Positions 15,345 through 22,770 of a DNA stretch of 64,000 nt are shown piece after piece. A model generated the notes under the pieces. The model searched no databases, was not told where the DNA came from, and was given only the letters and a program-made list of their open reading frames with translations. The stretch is taken from the NCBI RefSeq assembly GCF_902502825.2, contig NZ_LR723670.1:992001-1056000 (forward strand), given 5' to 3'. Numbering within the stretch: position 1 is the first letter of the stretch; every line of letters starts with the position of its first letter. Source of the stretch: Pseudorhizobium flavum. Lineage in GTDB: Bacteria; Pseudomonadota; Alphaproteobacteria; Rhizobiales; Rhizobiaceae. The position numbers and the translations under genes were made by a program.

Positions 15345-17999
15345 ATGCCGATCGAACAAAGCACTCTTTCGAACGCCCATGCGCGCACCGCGGAAGAATG
15401 CCTTGCCGCTCTGGATGCCGGGCCAGGTGGTCTTGCCGCGGCCGAGGCAGAGCGTCGGCTGGCTGTCTTCGGTCCCAACCGGCTTCCGGCGGCGGAAGGA
15501 CGTAGCGCCTTGCGCCGCTTTCTCGGCCAGTTCCACAATGTGCTGATCTACGTCCTCCTCGGTGCAGCCGTCGTCACGGCTGCCCTCCAGCACTGGATCG
15601 ATACCGGTGTGATCCTTGCGGTCGTGCTTGCCAATGCCGTGATCGGCTTCATCCAGGAAGGCAAGGCGGAGCAGGCGATGACGGCCATCCGCAACATGCT
15701 GGCGCCGCATGCCGCGGTCCTGCGGGACGGTCGCCGTGTGACGGTGGACGGCGCGGATCTCGTGCCGGGCGACGTCGTGCTGCTGGAGGCGGGCGACAAG
15801 GTTCCCGCCGACATGCGCCTGCTCGAGGCACGTGGCCTTGCCGCCCAGGAAGCGGTGCTGACGGGTGAATCGGTTCCGGTCGACAAGGCGGTGGGGCCGG
15901 TCGCGGACGATGCGGCGCTCGGCGACCGCCGGTCCATGCTGTGGTCCGGCACGCTCGTCACCAAGGGTACCGCGCGGGGCGTGATTGTCTCCACGGGGCG
16001 GGCGACGGAAATCGGCCGGATCGGCGGGCTTCTCTCCGACGTGCAGGAGATCACCACGCCGCTCGTGCAGCAGATGGATCATTTCGCGCGGTGGCTCACA
16101 TTCCTGATCCTCGTCGTTGCTGGCCTGCTTCTCGTCTACGGCTATTACGTGGGCCACCAGGAATTCTCGGAAATGTTCATGGTCGTGGTCGGGATCGCGG
16201 TCGCCGCGATACCGGAAGGGCTCCCGGCCGTCATGACGATCACGCTCGCCATCGGCGTGCAGGCAATGGCCCGGCGCAACGCGATCGTGCGCCGTCTGCC
16301 GGCGATCGAGGCGATCGGTTCGGTTTCCGTGATCTGCACCGACAAGACCGGCACGCTCACGCGAAACGAGATGGTGGTGGCAGCCGTCGAGACACCCGAC
16401 GGCGCATTCGAGGTCTCCGGCGAAGGCTATGCCCCTGAGGGCGAGGTGACGCCAGGGGGCGACCTCCAACGCCTTGCGGCCGCCGCTGCCCATTGCAACG
16501 ATGCAGCGCTCACATTCCGGGACGACCAGTGGACGGTCGAGGGGGATCCCATGGAGGGTGCTCTTCTGGCCTTCGCCGGAAAGGTCCGCCATCCGCGCGA
16601 GGCGCGGCGGATCGATGCGATCCCCTTCGACAGCCGCCACCGCTACATGGCCGTGCTCAGCGAAAACGCCGACGGGCGGGTCACCCATGTGAAGGGCGCG
16701 CCCGAGCGCGTGCTTCGAATGTGTGCGGGGCTGGACTACGATCATTGGCACGAGCGTGCCGAGGCGATGGCGCTGCGCGGGCTGCGCGTCCTGGCGCTTG
16801 CCGAGCGACGGGAGGAAGCCGACGAGGTCGACGAGGCGAGCCTTTCCGGCAGCCTCACCTTCCTCGGCCTCGTCGGCCTGATCGATCCGCCTCGGCAGGA
16901 GTCCATAGCCGCCGTCGCCGAATGCCGTGCAGCCGGTATCCGCGTCAAGATGATCACCGGCGACCATGCCGGGACCGCCATGGCGATTGCCCGCCAGATC
17001 GGGCTAGAGAACTCCGGCCGCGTTCTGACCGGCGCCGATATTGACAGGCTCGACGACGCCCAGCTTGCCCTTGAGGTGCTGTCGGTCGACATCTTTGCCC
17101 GGACCAGTCCGGAGCACAAGCTTCGGCTGGTGACGGCGCTGCAGGCCCACGGGCTCTCGGTCGCGATGACGGGCGACGGTGTCAACGACGCGCCGGCTCT
17201 CAAGCGTGCCGATGCGGGGATTGCCATGGGCCTGAAAGGCTCGGAAGCAGCCAAGGAAGCCGCCGACCTGGTGTTGGCGGACGACAATTTCGCGACTATC
17301 GCCGCGGCCGTGCGCGAGGGCCGCACCGTCTATGACAACCTCAAAAAGGTCATCACCTGGACGCTGCCGACCAATGCCGGCGAGGCGGCGACGGTGATCC
17401 TCGCGCTGCTCGCAGGTCTCGCCTTGCCGGTCACCGCGGTCCAGATACTCTGGGTGAACCTGATAACGGCGGTCACGCTTGGTCTTGCTCTCGCTTTCGA
17501 GCCCACGGAAGCCGGCACCATGGAGCGCCCGCCGCGGCCGCGCGACATGCCGATCATGTCCGGCTTTCTGGTCTGGCAGGTGACACTGGTTGCCATTCTC
17601 TTCCTGGCGGCCGTTTTCGGTGTCTTCACCTATGCGCTCGATCGTGGCTATCCGCTTCCGCTCGCCCAGACCATGGCGATGAACATGCTCGTGGTGCTGG
17701 AAATCTTCCACCTCTTCTTCATCCGCAACATGCACGGCACCTCCCTGACATGGTCTGCGGTGCGCGGCACGCCTGTCGTGTGGCTGGTGGTCGTCATCGT
17801 TGTCCTGGCACAGTTCGCGGTCACTTACCTGCCGCCCCTGCAGGCGATCCTCGGCACGCAGTCCGTTCCGCTGGCGGACGGCTTCCTCATCGTCGCGATT
17901 GGAGCCGTTTCCTTCACCATCACCGAGATCGAAAAGCAGATCCGTCTGGGTCTGATGAAGCGAAACTCGGGCAAGGTGTCGGCCTCTGATGACTTGTGA
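15345..17999 (+). CDS. P-type cation ATPase, calcium-pump-like (P2 type)
   Basis: 884 residues from ATG 15345 (GGAGAAGG upstream). P-ATPase motifs are complete: TGES (about 173), PEGLP in the ion-binding helix (about 290), the phosphorylated Asp in DKTGT (about 333), KGAPERVL, MITGDH and TGDGVNDAP (about 610). An N-terminal cation-ATPase domain (NAHARTAEECLAALDA) and about ten membrane helices match the SERCA/PMR1-like group that expels Ca2+, Mn2+ or Mg2+. The PEGLP motif rules out the heavy-metal CPC type. It is downstream of the small HTH gene and near a stress gene, which suggests ion pumping under low oxygen or stress. Confidence 0.93.
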   Translation: MPIEQSTLSNAHARTAEECLAALDAGPGGLAAAEAERRLAVFGPNRLPAAEGRSALRRFLGQFHNVLIYVLLGAAVVTAALQHWIDTGVILAVVLANAVIGFIQEGKAEQAMTAIRNMLAPHAAVLRDGRRVTVDGADLVPGDVVLLEAGDKVPADMRLLEARGLAAQEAVLTGESVPVDKAVGPVADDAALGDRRSMLWSGTLVTKGTARGVIVSTGRATEIGRIGGLLSDVQEITTPLVQQMDHFARWLTFLILVVAGLLLVYGYYVGHQEFSEMFMVVVGIAVAAIPEGLPAVMTITLAIGVQAMARRNAIVRRLPAIEAIGSVSVICTDKTGTLTRNEMVVAAVETPDGAFEVSGEGYAPEGEVTPGGDLQRLAAAAAHCNDAALTFRDDQWTVEGDPMEGALLAFAGKVRHPREARRIDAIPFDSRHRYMAVLSENADGRVTHVKGAPERVLRMCAGLDYDHWHERAEAMALRGLRVLALAERREEADEVDEASLSGSLTFLGLVGLIDPPRQESIAAVAECRAAGIRVKMITGDHAGTAMAIARQIGLENSGRVLTGADIDRLDDAQLALEVLSVDIFARTSPEHKLRLVTALQAHGLSVAMTGDGVNDAPALKRADAGIAMGLKGSEAAKEAADLVLADDNFATIAAAVREGRTVYDNLKKVITWTLPTNAGEAATVILALLAGLALPVTAVQILWVNLITAVTLGLALAFEPTEAGTMERPPRPRDMPIMSGFLVWQVTLVAILFLAAVFGVFTYALDRGYPLPLAQTMAMNMLVVLEIFHLFFIRNMHGTSLTWSAVRGTPVVWLVVVIVVLAQFAVTYLPPLQAILGTQSVPLADGFLIVAIGAVSFTITEIEKQIRLGLMKRNSGKVSASDDL

Positions 18000-18080
18000 T
18001 GCGGTTGGGACTTCCGGGCCGGAGGTGTAGCGTCGGAATCTGGTGCCCCCGTTCCTGTTGAAAGCCGCGAAGGAGGCTGG

Positions 18081-19040
18081 ATGGCCCATCATCACCACCA
18101 CCACGGCAGCGAGGCCGGCGACCGCCGGATGATCTGGGCGATCGGCGTCAACCTCGCTCTTACTCTCGCGCAGATCGCCGGTGGCATCCTCTCCGGCAGC
18201 CTGTCGCTGATCGCCGACGCCCTCCACAATTTCAGCGATGCAGCCTCGCTGGTCATCGCCGCCTTTGCGCGGCGTATCGCCCGCCGTCCCTCCGACGCGA
18301 CGATGACCTTCGGCTACGTCCGGGCGGAGGTGGTGGCGGCGCTCATCAACTACACGACGCTGATCGTCATCGGCCTCTACCTCGTCTACGAGGCGGTAAT
18401 GCGCTTCATCACGCCCGAGCCGATCGAGGGCTGGATCGTCGTCGGCGTAGCGGTCGTGGCGCTGCTGATCGACCTCGTCACGGCGCTTCTGACCTACACC
18501 ATGTCGAAGGAGAGCATGAACATCCGCGCCGCCTTCGTCCACAATGTGGCCGATGCGCTTGGATCGGTCGGCGTCATCATCGCCGGTACGCTCATTCTCC
18601 TCTATGACTGGCAGATCGTCGATCCGATCGTCACACTCGCGATCGCCGGCTACATTCTCTGGCAGGCGTTTGCCGAAATCGGCGGGGCGATCCGCATGCT
18701 GATGCTGGGCACGCCTCCTGACGTCGACGTGGCGCAACTGATCGAGAGGCTCTGCGGCATAGAGGGCGTGACCGACATCCACCACGTCCACGTCTTCGCC
18801 ATCGACGAGCGGTTGACGGCGATGGAGGCTCACGTGGTGGTGGCAGAGGGCCACGGCGAGACGGCGGACGCTGTCAGGAACCGTCTGAAGCAGATCGCCA
18901 ACGCGGAATTCGGCATTGCCCATTCCACGCTTGAACTGACCATTGGCAGGTCATGCTGCGAGGCAGGCGAGGCGAAGGTCATCGGCCACCGCACCGGGCG
19001 ATCAGCGGGGACGGATGGCTCGAACGGCCATCAACACTGA
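18081..19040 (+). CDS. CDF family cation exporter with N-terminal His run
   Basis: 319 residues, ATG behind GAAGGAGG. It starts with an uninterrupted run of six histidines (MAHHHHHHG), then six membrane helices with the HxxxD zinc-site pattern (ADALHNFSDAASL in helix 2, VHNVADALGSVG in helix 5) and a C-terminal cytoplasmic domain (VTDIHHVHVFAIDERLTAMEAHVVV). It exports Zn2+, Co2+ or Cd2+ in exchange for protons, as CzcD-type CDF proteins do. The His run probably binds metal. It follows the P-type ATPase gene by 81 bases and may belong to the same unit. Confidence 0.93.
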   Translation: MAHHHHHHGSEAGDRRMIWAIGVNLALTLAQIAGGILSGSLSLIADALHNFSDAASLVIAAFARRIARRPSDATMTFGYVRAEVVAALINYTTLIVIGLYLVYEAVMRFITPEPIEGWIVVGVAVVALLIDLVTALLTYTMSKESMNIRAAFVHNVADALGSVGVIIAGTLILLYDWQIVDPIVTLAIAGYILWQAFAEIGGAIRMLMLGTPPDVDVAQLIERLCGIEGVTDIHHVHVFAIDERLTAMEAHVVVAEGHGETADAVRNRLKQIANAEFGIAHSTLELTIGRSCCEAGEAKVIGHRTGRSAGTDGSNGHQH

Positions 19041-19055
19041 CCGTCGTCGTCGCGG

Positions 19056-19625
19056 CTAGCTGCGATGCTCCCGCGAGAAGGCGGCAATCTCCGCTTCCGC
19101 CTCCGCTCCCCAAAGGTCGAGCGCCTTGAGGATCTCGATCGTGAACGTCACCGGCGCACTGCCCGGCGCGGTAACGACGCCCGCATGCGAGACCGCCTGC
19201 GGCTGGTCGCGGTAGAGCGCCTCGCCGCGATAGGCCGCCTGCCGCTTGTGCGACGCGAGTGAGTTTCCGGTATGGGCGACACTGTTCAGGATGCCCGTGG
19301 CCGCAAGCGCGCTCGCGGCCGCGCAGATGCCCGCCACGACCTTCCCGGCAGCGTGGAATGCCTGCACATGCGCGGTGAAATCGGGAGCTTCCTCCGTTTC
19401 CCAGGCGAGGCCGCCCGGGATCACCAGCGCGTCGAAGACGGCCGGGTCGAGCACATCGTAGGCAAGATCCGGCGTGATCCTCATGCCGCCCATCGAAACG
19501 ACGGCGTCGCCGTCCGGGGAGGCGGTCACGACATCCGCCTGGAGATAGCTGCGTGCCACCGCCATCAGCAGCGCGCATTCCCAATCTGCAAAATGCGGCG
19601 TCAGTGCAATGGCGATGCGGGTCAT
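19056..19625 (-). CDS. DJ-1/PfpI family protein
   Basis: 189 residues of the class I glutamine-amidotransferase-like DJ-1/ThiJ/PfpI fold. FDALVIPGGLAWE (about residue 64), the nucleophile-elbow cysteine in VAGICAAASALA (about residue 99) and a His in VAHTGN are visible. Related proteins act as deglycases, chaperones or hydratases; the activity here cannot be told. The gene starts 16 bases after the GNAT gene on the same strand, so both are probably under the leader-peptide attenuator upstream of the GNAT gene. Confidence 0.88.
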   Translation of the reverse strand: MTRIAIALTPHFADWECALLMAVARSYLQADVVTASPDGDAVVSMGGMRITPDLAYDVLDPAVFDALVIPGGLAWETEEAPDFTAHVQAFHAAGKVVAGICAAASALAATGILNSVAHTGNSLASHKRQAAYRGEALYRDQPQAVSHAGVVTAPGSAPVTFTIEILKALDLWGAEAEAEIAAFSREHRS

Positions 19626-19641
19626 CTCGGTTTCCTCAGGA

Positions 19642-20130
19642 TCAGGCGATTGCCTGCATGTAGCGCATGCCGGTCACCGGGCGCGGGCGGAAGTCCAACT
19701 GCTCGTAGAAGCGGTGGGCGGCGAAATTACCGGTGGCGGCGCTGACGGAAAGATAATCGCAGCCGGCAGTGCGGGCAATCTCGCGGGCCCGCGAAACGAG
19801 ATGGTGGCCGATGCCGTTGCCGCGCTGGCCGTCGCGGACGAAAAGGTGGTGAAGGTCCATGCCGCGGGTGCCGGTATCGGCCCTGTAGAGTGGCACGAGG
19901 ATGGCGTATCCCATCAGACCCTCGCCGCTGTCGGCCACCAGCGCCTGGATCCACGGCATCGGGCCGAACAGGTCCCGCTCCAGCTTGTCTGGCGTCATTC
20001 CGGCAGCATCGCCATGATGGGCAGCGAGAAGCGCGATCATGTCGTTGACCTCGGGAAGATCATGGCGCTTGGCGGCGCGAATGGTGACGACCGCCGGGCG
20101 GGGAAGGGTGATTTCGGTATCTTCGGTCAT
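19642..20130 (-). CDS. GNAT family N-acetyltransferase
   Basis: 162 residues; ATG 20130 preceded by AGAGGAAG. The acetyl-CoA-binding core is clear: HHLFVRDGQRGNGIGHHLVSRA (R/Q-x-x-G-x-G, about residue 95), then a C-terminal VSAATGNFAAHRFYEQLDF segment. The substrate is unknown; diamine, aminoglycoside or protein targets are all possible. The gene has a 150-base leader holding a 17-codon uORF and an attenuator-like structure. It forms an operon with the DJ-1-like gene downstream. Confidence 0.9.
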   Translation of the reverse strand: MTEDTEITLPRPAVVTIRAAKRHDLPEVNDMIALLAAHHGDAAGMTPDKLERDLFGPMPWIQALVADSGEGLMGYAILVPLYRADTGTRGMDLHHLFVRDGQRGNGIGHHLVSRAREIARTAGCDYLSVSAATGNFAAHRFYEQLDFRPRPVTGMRYMQAIA

Positions 20131-20183
20131 TTCAGCTTCCTCTGGGTATTTGTGCCGTCAGGAGGAGCCGTCTTGAAACAACA

Positions 20184-20231
20184 AAGCCGCCTGACGGCGG
20201 CTTGTTGACATTGTGATCTGTCGAGCCGCCC
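20184..20231 (-). terminator. Attenuator: alternative antiterminator and terminator hairpins
   Basis: Reading the minus strand, segment A (20231-20224, GGGCGGCT) directly follows the uORF stop. Segment B (20203-20196, AAGCCGCC) can pair with A or with segment C (20191-20184, GGCGGCTT). B:C is an 8-bp stem with a 4-nt loop followed by TGTTGTTT, an intrinsic terminator. A:B excludes it. This is the classic layout of amino-acid-operon attenuation. Confidence 0.65.
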
Positions 20232-20232
20232 G

Positions 20233-20286
20233 TTACCGGTAGGCCCAAAAATACGTGCAGGAGATGGGTGCGCGTGCGTTGATCAT
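20233..20286 (-). CDS. Candidate leader peptide MINARAPISCTYFWAYR
   Basis: A 17-codon uORF ATG...TAA upstream of the GNAT gene. It encodes four clustered aromatic residues (Tyr-Phe-Trp, then Tyr) near its end. There is no Shine-Dalgarno, but the predicted promoter places transcription start on or within a base or two of the ATG, so the message would be leaderless, as is known for the rhizobial trp leader. A ribosome paused at the Tyr-Phe-Trp codons would leave segment A of the attenuator free; a ribosome at the stop codon would cover it. Confidence 0.6.
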   Translation of the reverse strand: MINARAPISCTYFWAYR

Positions 20287-20293
20287 GGCGAAG

Positions 20294-20322
20294 TAGATGC
20301 GCCGGTTTTGACAGGTTGTCAA
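20294..20322 (-). promoter_or_regulatory. Promoter of the GNAT leader, with a TTGACA-GGT-TGTCAA dyad
   Basis: On the minus strand a consensus -35 TTGACA (20322-20317) is 17 bases from CATCTA (20299-20294). Seven bases later comes the A of the leader ATG. The -35 is one half of a perfect 6-3-6 dyad (20308-20322), which may be an operator. Confidence 0.55.
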
Positions 20323-20352
20323 GCCGCATCATCCGACCAGCCTTCGGGGGCC

Positions 20353-20709
20353 CTACGCCGCCTTCAGGGTAAAATCGACGCGAACCTCGTCATAGGGAAA
20401 ACTGACTTTCCCGGCTGCAGTCCTGTCTAGGATGCCGGCGGAGACAAGTGCGGTGACGTCGCCATGAACGGCTTTGATGTCACGACCGACCCTCCGCGCG
20501 ACCTCGCGAACGGCCATGGCACCTTGACCTGCCATGGCCTGTAGGATTTCCAGCCGCTTGACCGTCAGGACCTTCCAGAGAAGATCAATGGACACAAAGT
20601 CGATGCGTGTCCCCTGCGCGTGTCCGCCGAAGGCCGCAGCCACCTGCCGTTTGGTCTCCTGGATAGAGGAAAGGCCAAGCGTCACGACTGAGTGTGATCC
20701 TTCATCCAT
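20353..20709 (-). CDS. tumA: TumA-type antitoxin (HVO_A0114-family HTH protein)
   Basis: 118 residues with a winged-helix DNA-binding core: VLTVKRLEILQAMAG, then AVREVARRVGRDIKAVHGDV and ALVSAGILDRT, ending in a small sheet (VSFPYDEVRVDFTL). This is the antitoxin usually found with TumE-type toxins. The coding region overlaps the 3' end of the TumE gene by 28 bases, so the toxin gene comes first. It probably both neutralises TumE and represses the operon. Confidence 0.82.
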   Translation of the reverse strand: MDEGSHSVVTLGLSSIQETKRQVAAAFGGHAQGTRIDFVSIDLLWKVLTVKRLEILQAMAGQGAMAVREVARRVGRDIKAVHGDVTALVSAGILDRTAAGKVSFPYDEVRVDFTLKAA

Positions 20710-20978
20710 AGTTCGACGTCCTTCCAGAAATCGTCCTGCAGTCGCTCCAAATCCACATAAGCGTAATCGACCTCATCGTGGCCCAGGTGCTTATGATCTC
20801 CCTTGCCGGCTTCGTTGTCGTATCGCAGTACACAGGTCTCGTTCGAGACCAGCGCCAGGCTGTACTTGATGTTGTGCGGGCTGCCACGAACCGGCTTCGG
20901 CACCTGCCATATCCTGATATCCACGAAGCATGTCTCCGTAAGGGTCAGACGTTTCCGCAGCAGAGGCTTCGCCTTCAT
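20682..20978 (-). CDS. tumE: TumE-type toxin (DUF6516 family)
   Basis: 98 residues: an N-terminal RKRLTLTETCFVDIRIWQVP strand segment, the SPHNIKYSLALVSNETCVLRYDNEAGKGDHKHLG block typical of TumE proteins, and a C-terminal helix (VDLERLQDDFWKDVELW). Overlap with the downstream HTH antitoxin gene supports a toxin-antitoxin pair. The toxic mechanism is not evident from the sequence. A start further in is possible, but the first ATG gives the usual length. Confidence 0.82.
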   Translation of the reverse strand: MKAKPLLRKRLTLTETCFVDIRIWQVPKPVRGSPHNIKYSLALVSNETCVLRYDNEAGKGDHKHLGHDEVDYAYVDLERLQDDFWKDVELWMKDHTQS

Positions 20979-21009
20979 CGTTGGAGTTTGCTACAACGGT
21001 GCTCTCCCG

Positions 21010-21423
21010 TCAATGCTCCGCCTCGCACATGCCGTGGTCGGAAAGCGCCCGGATCACGTAGCAGTCCTCGACCGAATGACCGCTGCAGTGGGAGACGATT
21101 CGCTCCAGCTCCTGTTCCAGCTTGCTGAGCTTGGCAATCTTCTCCCGCACCGCAGCCAGGTGTTCCTCGGCAATGCGGTCAGCACCAGCGCAGGGCGCGT
21201 CCGGGTGGCGGCTGAGCGCGATCAGGTCGCGGATCGCCGGAATGTCGAAGCCGAGATCGCGCGCATGACGGATGAAGGCGAGGCGCTCCAGGTCGGTCTT
21301 CTCGTACCGCCGTTGATTCCCCTCCGACCGGTGCGCGGCGCTGATCAACCCCATCTGTTCGTAATAGCGGATGGTCGGCACCTTCACCCCGGTCCGCCGC
21401 GAAAGATCACCGATCGAATACAT
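21010..21423 (-). CDS. MerR-family metal sensor (CadR/PbrR/ZntR-like)
   Basis: 137 residues with an N-terminal MerR helix-turn-helix (MYSIGDLSRRTGVKVPTIRYYEQ), a dimerisation helix and metal-binding cysteines at about 78 (DAPCAGAD), 113 and 121 (HCSGHSVEDC), matching the three-cysteine pattern of Cd/Pb/Zn sensors. A C-terminal Cys-His tail (MCEAEH) adds possible ligands. It diverges from a CDF exporter gene across a MerR-type promoter with a 19-bp spacer, so it most likely activates that exporter in response to a soft divalent metal. Confidence 0.9.
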   Translation of the reverse strand: MYSIGDLSRRTGVKVPTIRYYEQMGLISAAHRSEGNQRRYEKTDLERLAFIRHARDLGFDIPAIRDLIALSRHPDAPCAGADRIAEEHLAAVREKIAKLSKLEQELERIVSHCSGHSVEDCYVIRALSDHGMCEAEH

Positions 21424-21438
21424 TTTCCGAGATTCCTC

Positions 21439-21469
21439 TTGAAGCTATAGTGGCTAGAGGGATTAGCTA
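21439..21469 (+). promoter_or_regulatory. MerR-type promoter with 19-bp spacer
   Basis: TTGAAG (21439-21444), a 19-base spacer holding the dyad-like CTATAGTGGCTAGAG, then TAGCTA (21464-21469). The long spacer is diagnostic of promoters twisted into activity by MerR proteins. It drives the CDF gene at 21507. Confidence 0.7.
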
Positions 21470-21506
21470 TGCCGTCACCGACATCGAAACAAGAGAAGGT
21501 GACATC

Positions 21507-22259
21507 ATGAGTGCATCCTGCAGCCATCACCACGACACGTTCGAGGGGCTTTCGCCCGACTACAAACGACGGCTCTGGGCCGTCATTGCCATCAATGCAA
21601 CGATGTTCGCGGTCGAGATGATGGCCGGCCAGATGGCGCGCTCGCAGGCGCTGCAGGCGGATGCGCTGGATTTCTTCGCCGATGCCGTGACCTACGGGAT
21701 CTCGCTCGCCGTCATCGGCGCCTCGATCCGCGTCCGCACCACCGCCGCTGCGGCCAAGGGAATCAGCCTCTTCCTGATGGGGCTCTGGGTCTTCGGCTCG
21801 ACGATCTGGCGGTTCTTCTTCAATGGCGTCCCGGAGGCCCCGATCATGGGCGTGATCGGCCTCCTTGCGCTTGCCGCCAATCTCCTGAGCGTCCTCTTGC
21901 TGGTGAACTACAAGGATGGCGACGCCAATGTCCGCTCGGTCTGGCTCTGCTCCCGCAACGATGCAATCGGCAATGTCATCGTCATGATCGCCGCACTCGG
22001 TGTCTGGGGGACGGCCACGGCATGGCCCGACCTCGCGGTCGCCGCCATCATGGCAGGCCTCTTCCTGTCCTCCTCGGTCCAGATCCTGCAGCAGTCCTGG
22101 CGGGAATGGCAATCAGGCGGCGCGGTGTCGCTCGATCCTCATGCGGGTCACAGCCATGATGCGGAAAGCGGGATGAACAGGGAGGCAGGTGCATGTGGCG
22201 CCGCGTCCGCTTGCTGCGGTGACAGCCATTCGACGGCCAACAGTGAGGTGCATCGATGA
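21507..22259 (+). CDS. CDF-like cation transporter
   Basis: 250 residues from ATG 21507 (GAAGGTG upstream). It begins with a metal-binding MSASCSHHHD tail, then membrane helices with ADALDFFADAVTYG (helix 2) and CSRNDAIGNVIVM (helix 5), the reduced motif set of the alphaproteobacterial cation-transporter branch. The C-terminus lacks the usual CDF cytoplasmic domain and ends in a His/Cys-rich tail (HAGHSHD and ASACCGDSHS). It is divergently paired with a CadR-like sensor, so it probably exports Cd2+, Zn2+ or Pb2+. Confidence 0.88.
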   Translation: MSASCSHHHDTFEGLSPDYKRRLWAVIAINATMFAVEMMAGQMARSQALQADALDFFADAVTYGISLAVIGASIRVRTTAAAAKGISLFLMGLWVFGSTIWRFFFNGVPEAPIMGVIGLLALAANLLSVLLLVNYKDGDANVRSVWLCSRNDAIGNVIVMIAALGVWGTATAWPDLAVAAIMAGLFLSSSVQILQQSWREWQSGGAVSLDPHAGHSHDAESGMNREAGACGAASACCGDSHSTANSEVHR

Positions 22260-22268
22260 AGAAGCGAT

Positions 22269-22285
22269 GCGGCCCTCCGGGCCGC
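22269..22285. other. Short GC hairpin between convergent genes
   Basis: A 7-bp stem (GCGGCCC with GGGCCGC) and a 3-nt loop lie between the genes ending at 22259 and 22311. There is no T-run, so termination is uncertain. Confidence 0.3.
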
Positions 22286-22310
22286 TATCGTCTACCCGCA
22301 GGCAGGAAGA

Positions 22311-22601
22311 TCAGAATTCGCCGAACTCGCGGTAACGCTCCGCCACCCATTCCTCGCCACGCGGCGAAACGCTGGAGGGGCGCGATGTCTCGGGCTCGGC
22401 CCGGGCGGTCTTGCTTCCATCGCCGACGATCCAGAGCGCGTTGGCGAGGGAGGTGGAAAGCAGCGTGCTGCTCTCGACCGTCGAAGCACTCAATCTCGTC
22501 GGCGCTTCATTCTCGCGCAGTGCCGATTCCTCGGACCGGCGCTCGACGTCGGAGGACCGGCTCTGATAGTTATAGCTGCTGAGGCCACTCTCGATCTTCA
22601 T
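22311..22601 (-). CDS. Hypothetical small protein under a CtrA-type box
   Basis: 96 residues, polar and Ser/Glu-rich: MKIESGLSSYNYQSRSS at the start, one mildly hydrophobic segment (TSLANALWIVGDG, about residue 50) and a charged end. No signal peptide or known domain is recognised. A perfect TTAA-N7-TTAA site lies 23 bases upstream of its start codon, the binding consensus of the cell-cycle regulator CtrA. That suggests cell-cycle or motility-linked expression and is the main reason to take this gene seriously. Confidence 0.6.
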   Translation of the reverse strand: MKIESGLSSYNYQSRSSDVERRSEESALRENEAPTRLSASTVESSTLLSTSLANALWIVGDGSKTARAEPETSRPSSVSPRGEEWVAERYREFGEF

Positions 22602-22623
22602 GGAAGACCCCTAGGTTCAATCG

Positions 22624-22638
22624 TTAATAAATGGTTAA
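22624..22638. promoter_or_regulatory. CtrA-type binding site TTAA-N7-TTAA
   Basis: TTAA (22624-22627), seven bases, TTAA (22635-22638): an exact match to the alphaproteobacterial CtrA consensus in an otherwise GC-rich sequence, just upstream of the gene at 22601 (-). Confidence 0.65.
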
Positions 22639-22770
22639 CGTTGGAACCTTGCGCGAACCTTGCCTCGAACGCGGGTAGGGCGAATCAGGCCCTTGACAGA
22701 TTCGTGAATAGCAGCATGCGCTGATTTGCGTCCGTGGGTTGTGCAATGCACTCGTCAGTCGGCGTGGCGC

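Noticed and set aside
15126..16967. 613-codon open frame on the minus strand
   Set aside because: It is antisense to the P-type ATPase gene, with no recognisable protein pattern.
18081..18110. Suspicion that the His run marks cloning-vector contamination
   Set aside because: The upstream sequence is native-looking with a good ribosome site, and the downstream sequence is a full CDF gene in a consistent operon.
17004..18923. 639-codon open frame on the minus strand
   Set aside because: It lies opposite the P-type ATPase and CDF genes, is rich in Arg, Asp and His as GC-rich antisense frames are, and has no domain.
20132..20332. 66-codon minus-strand frame covering the GNAT leader
   Set aside because: It runs through the promoter and both attenuator hairpins in a different frame from the leader peptide and has no domain.
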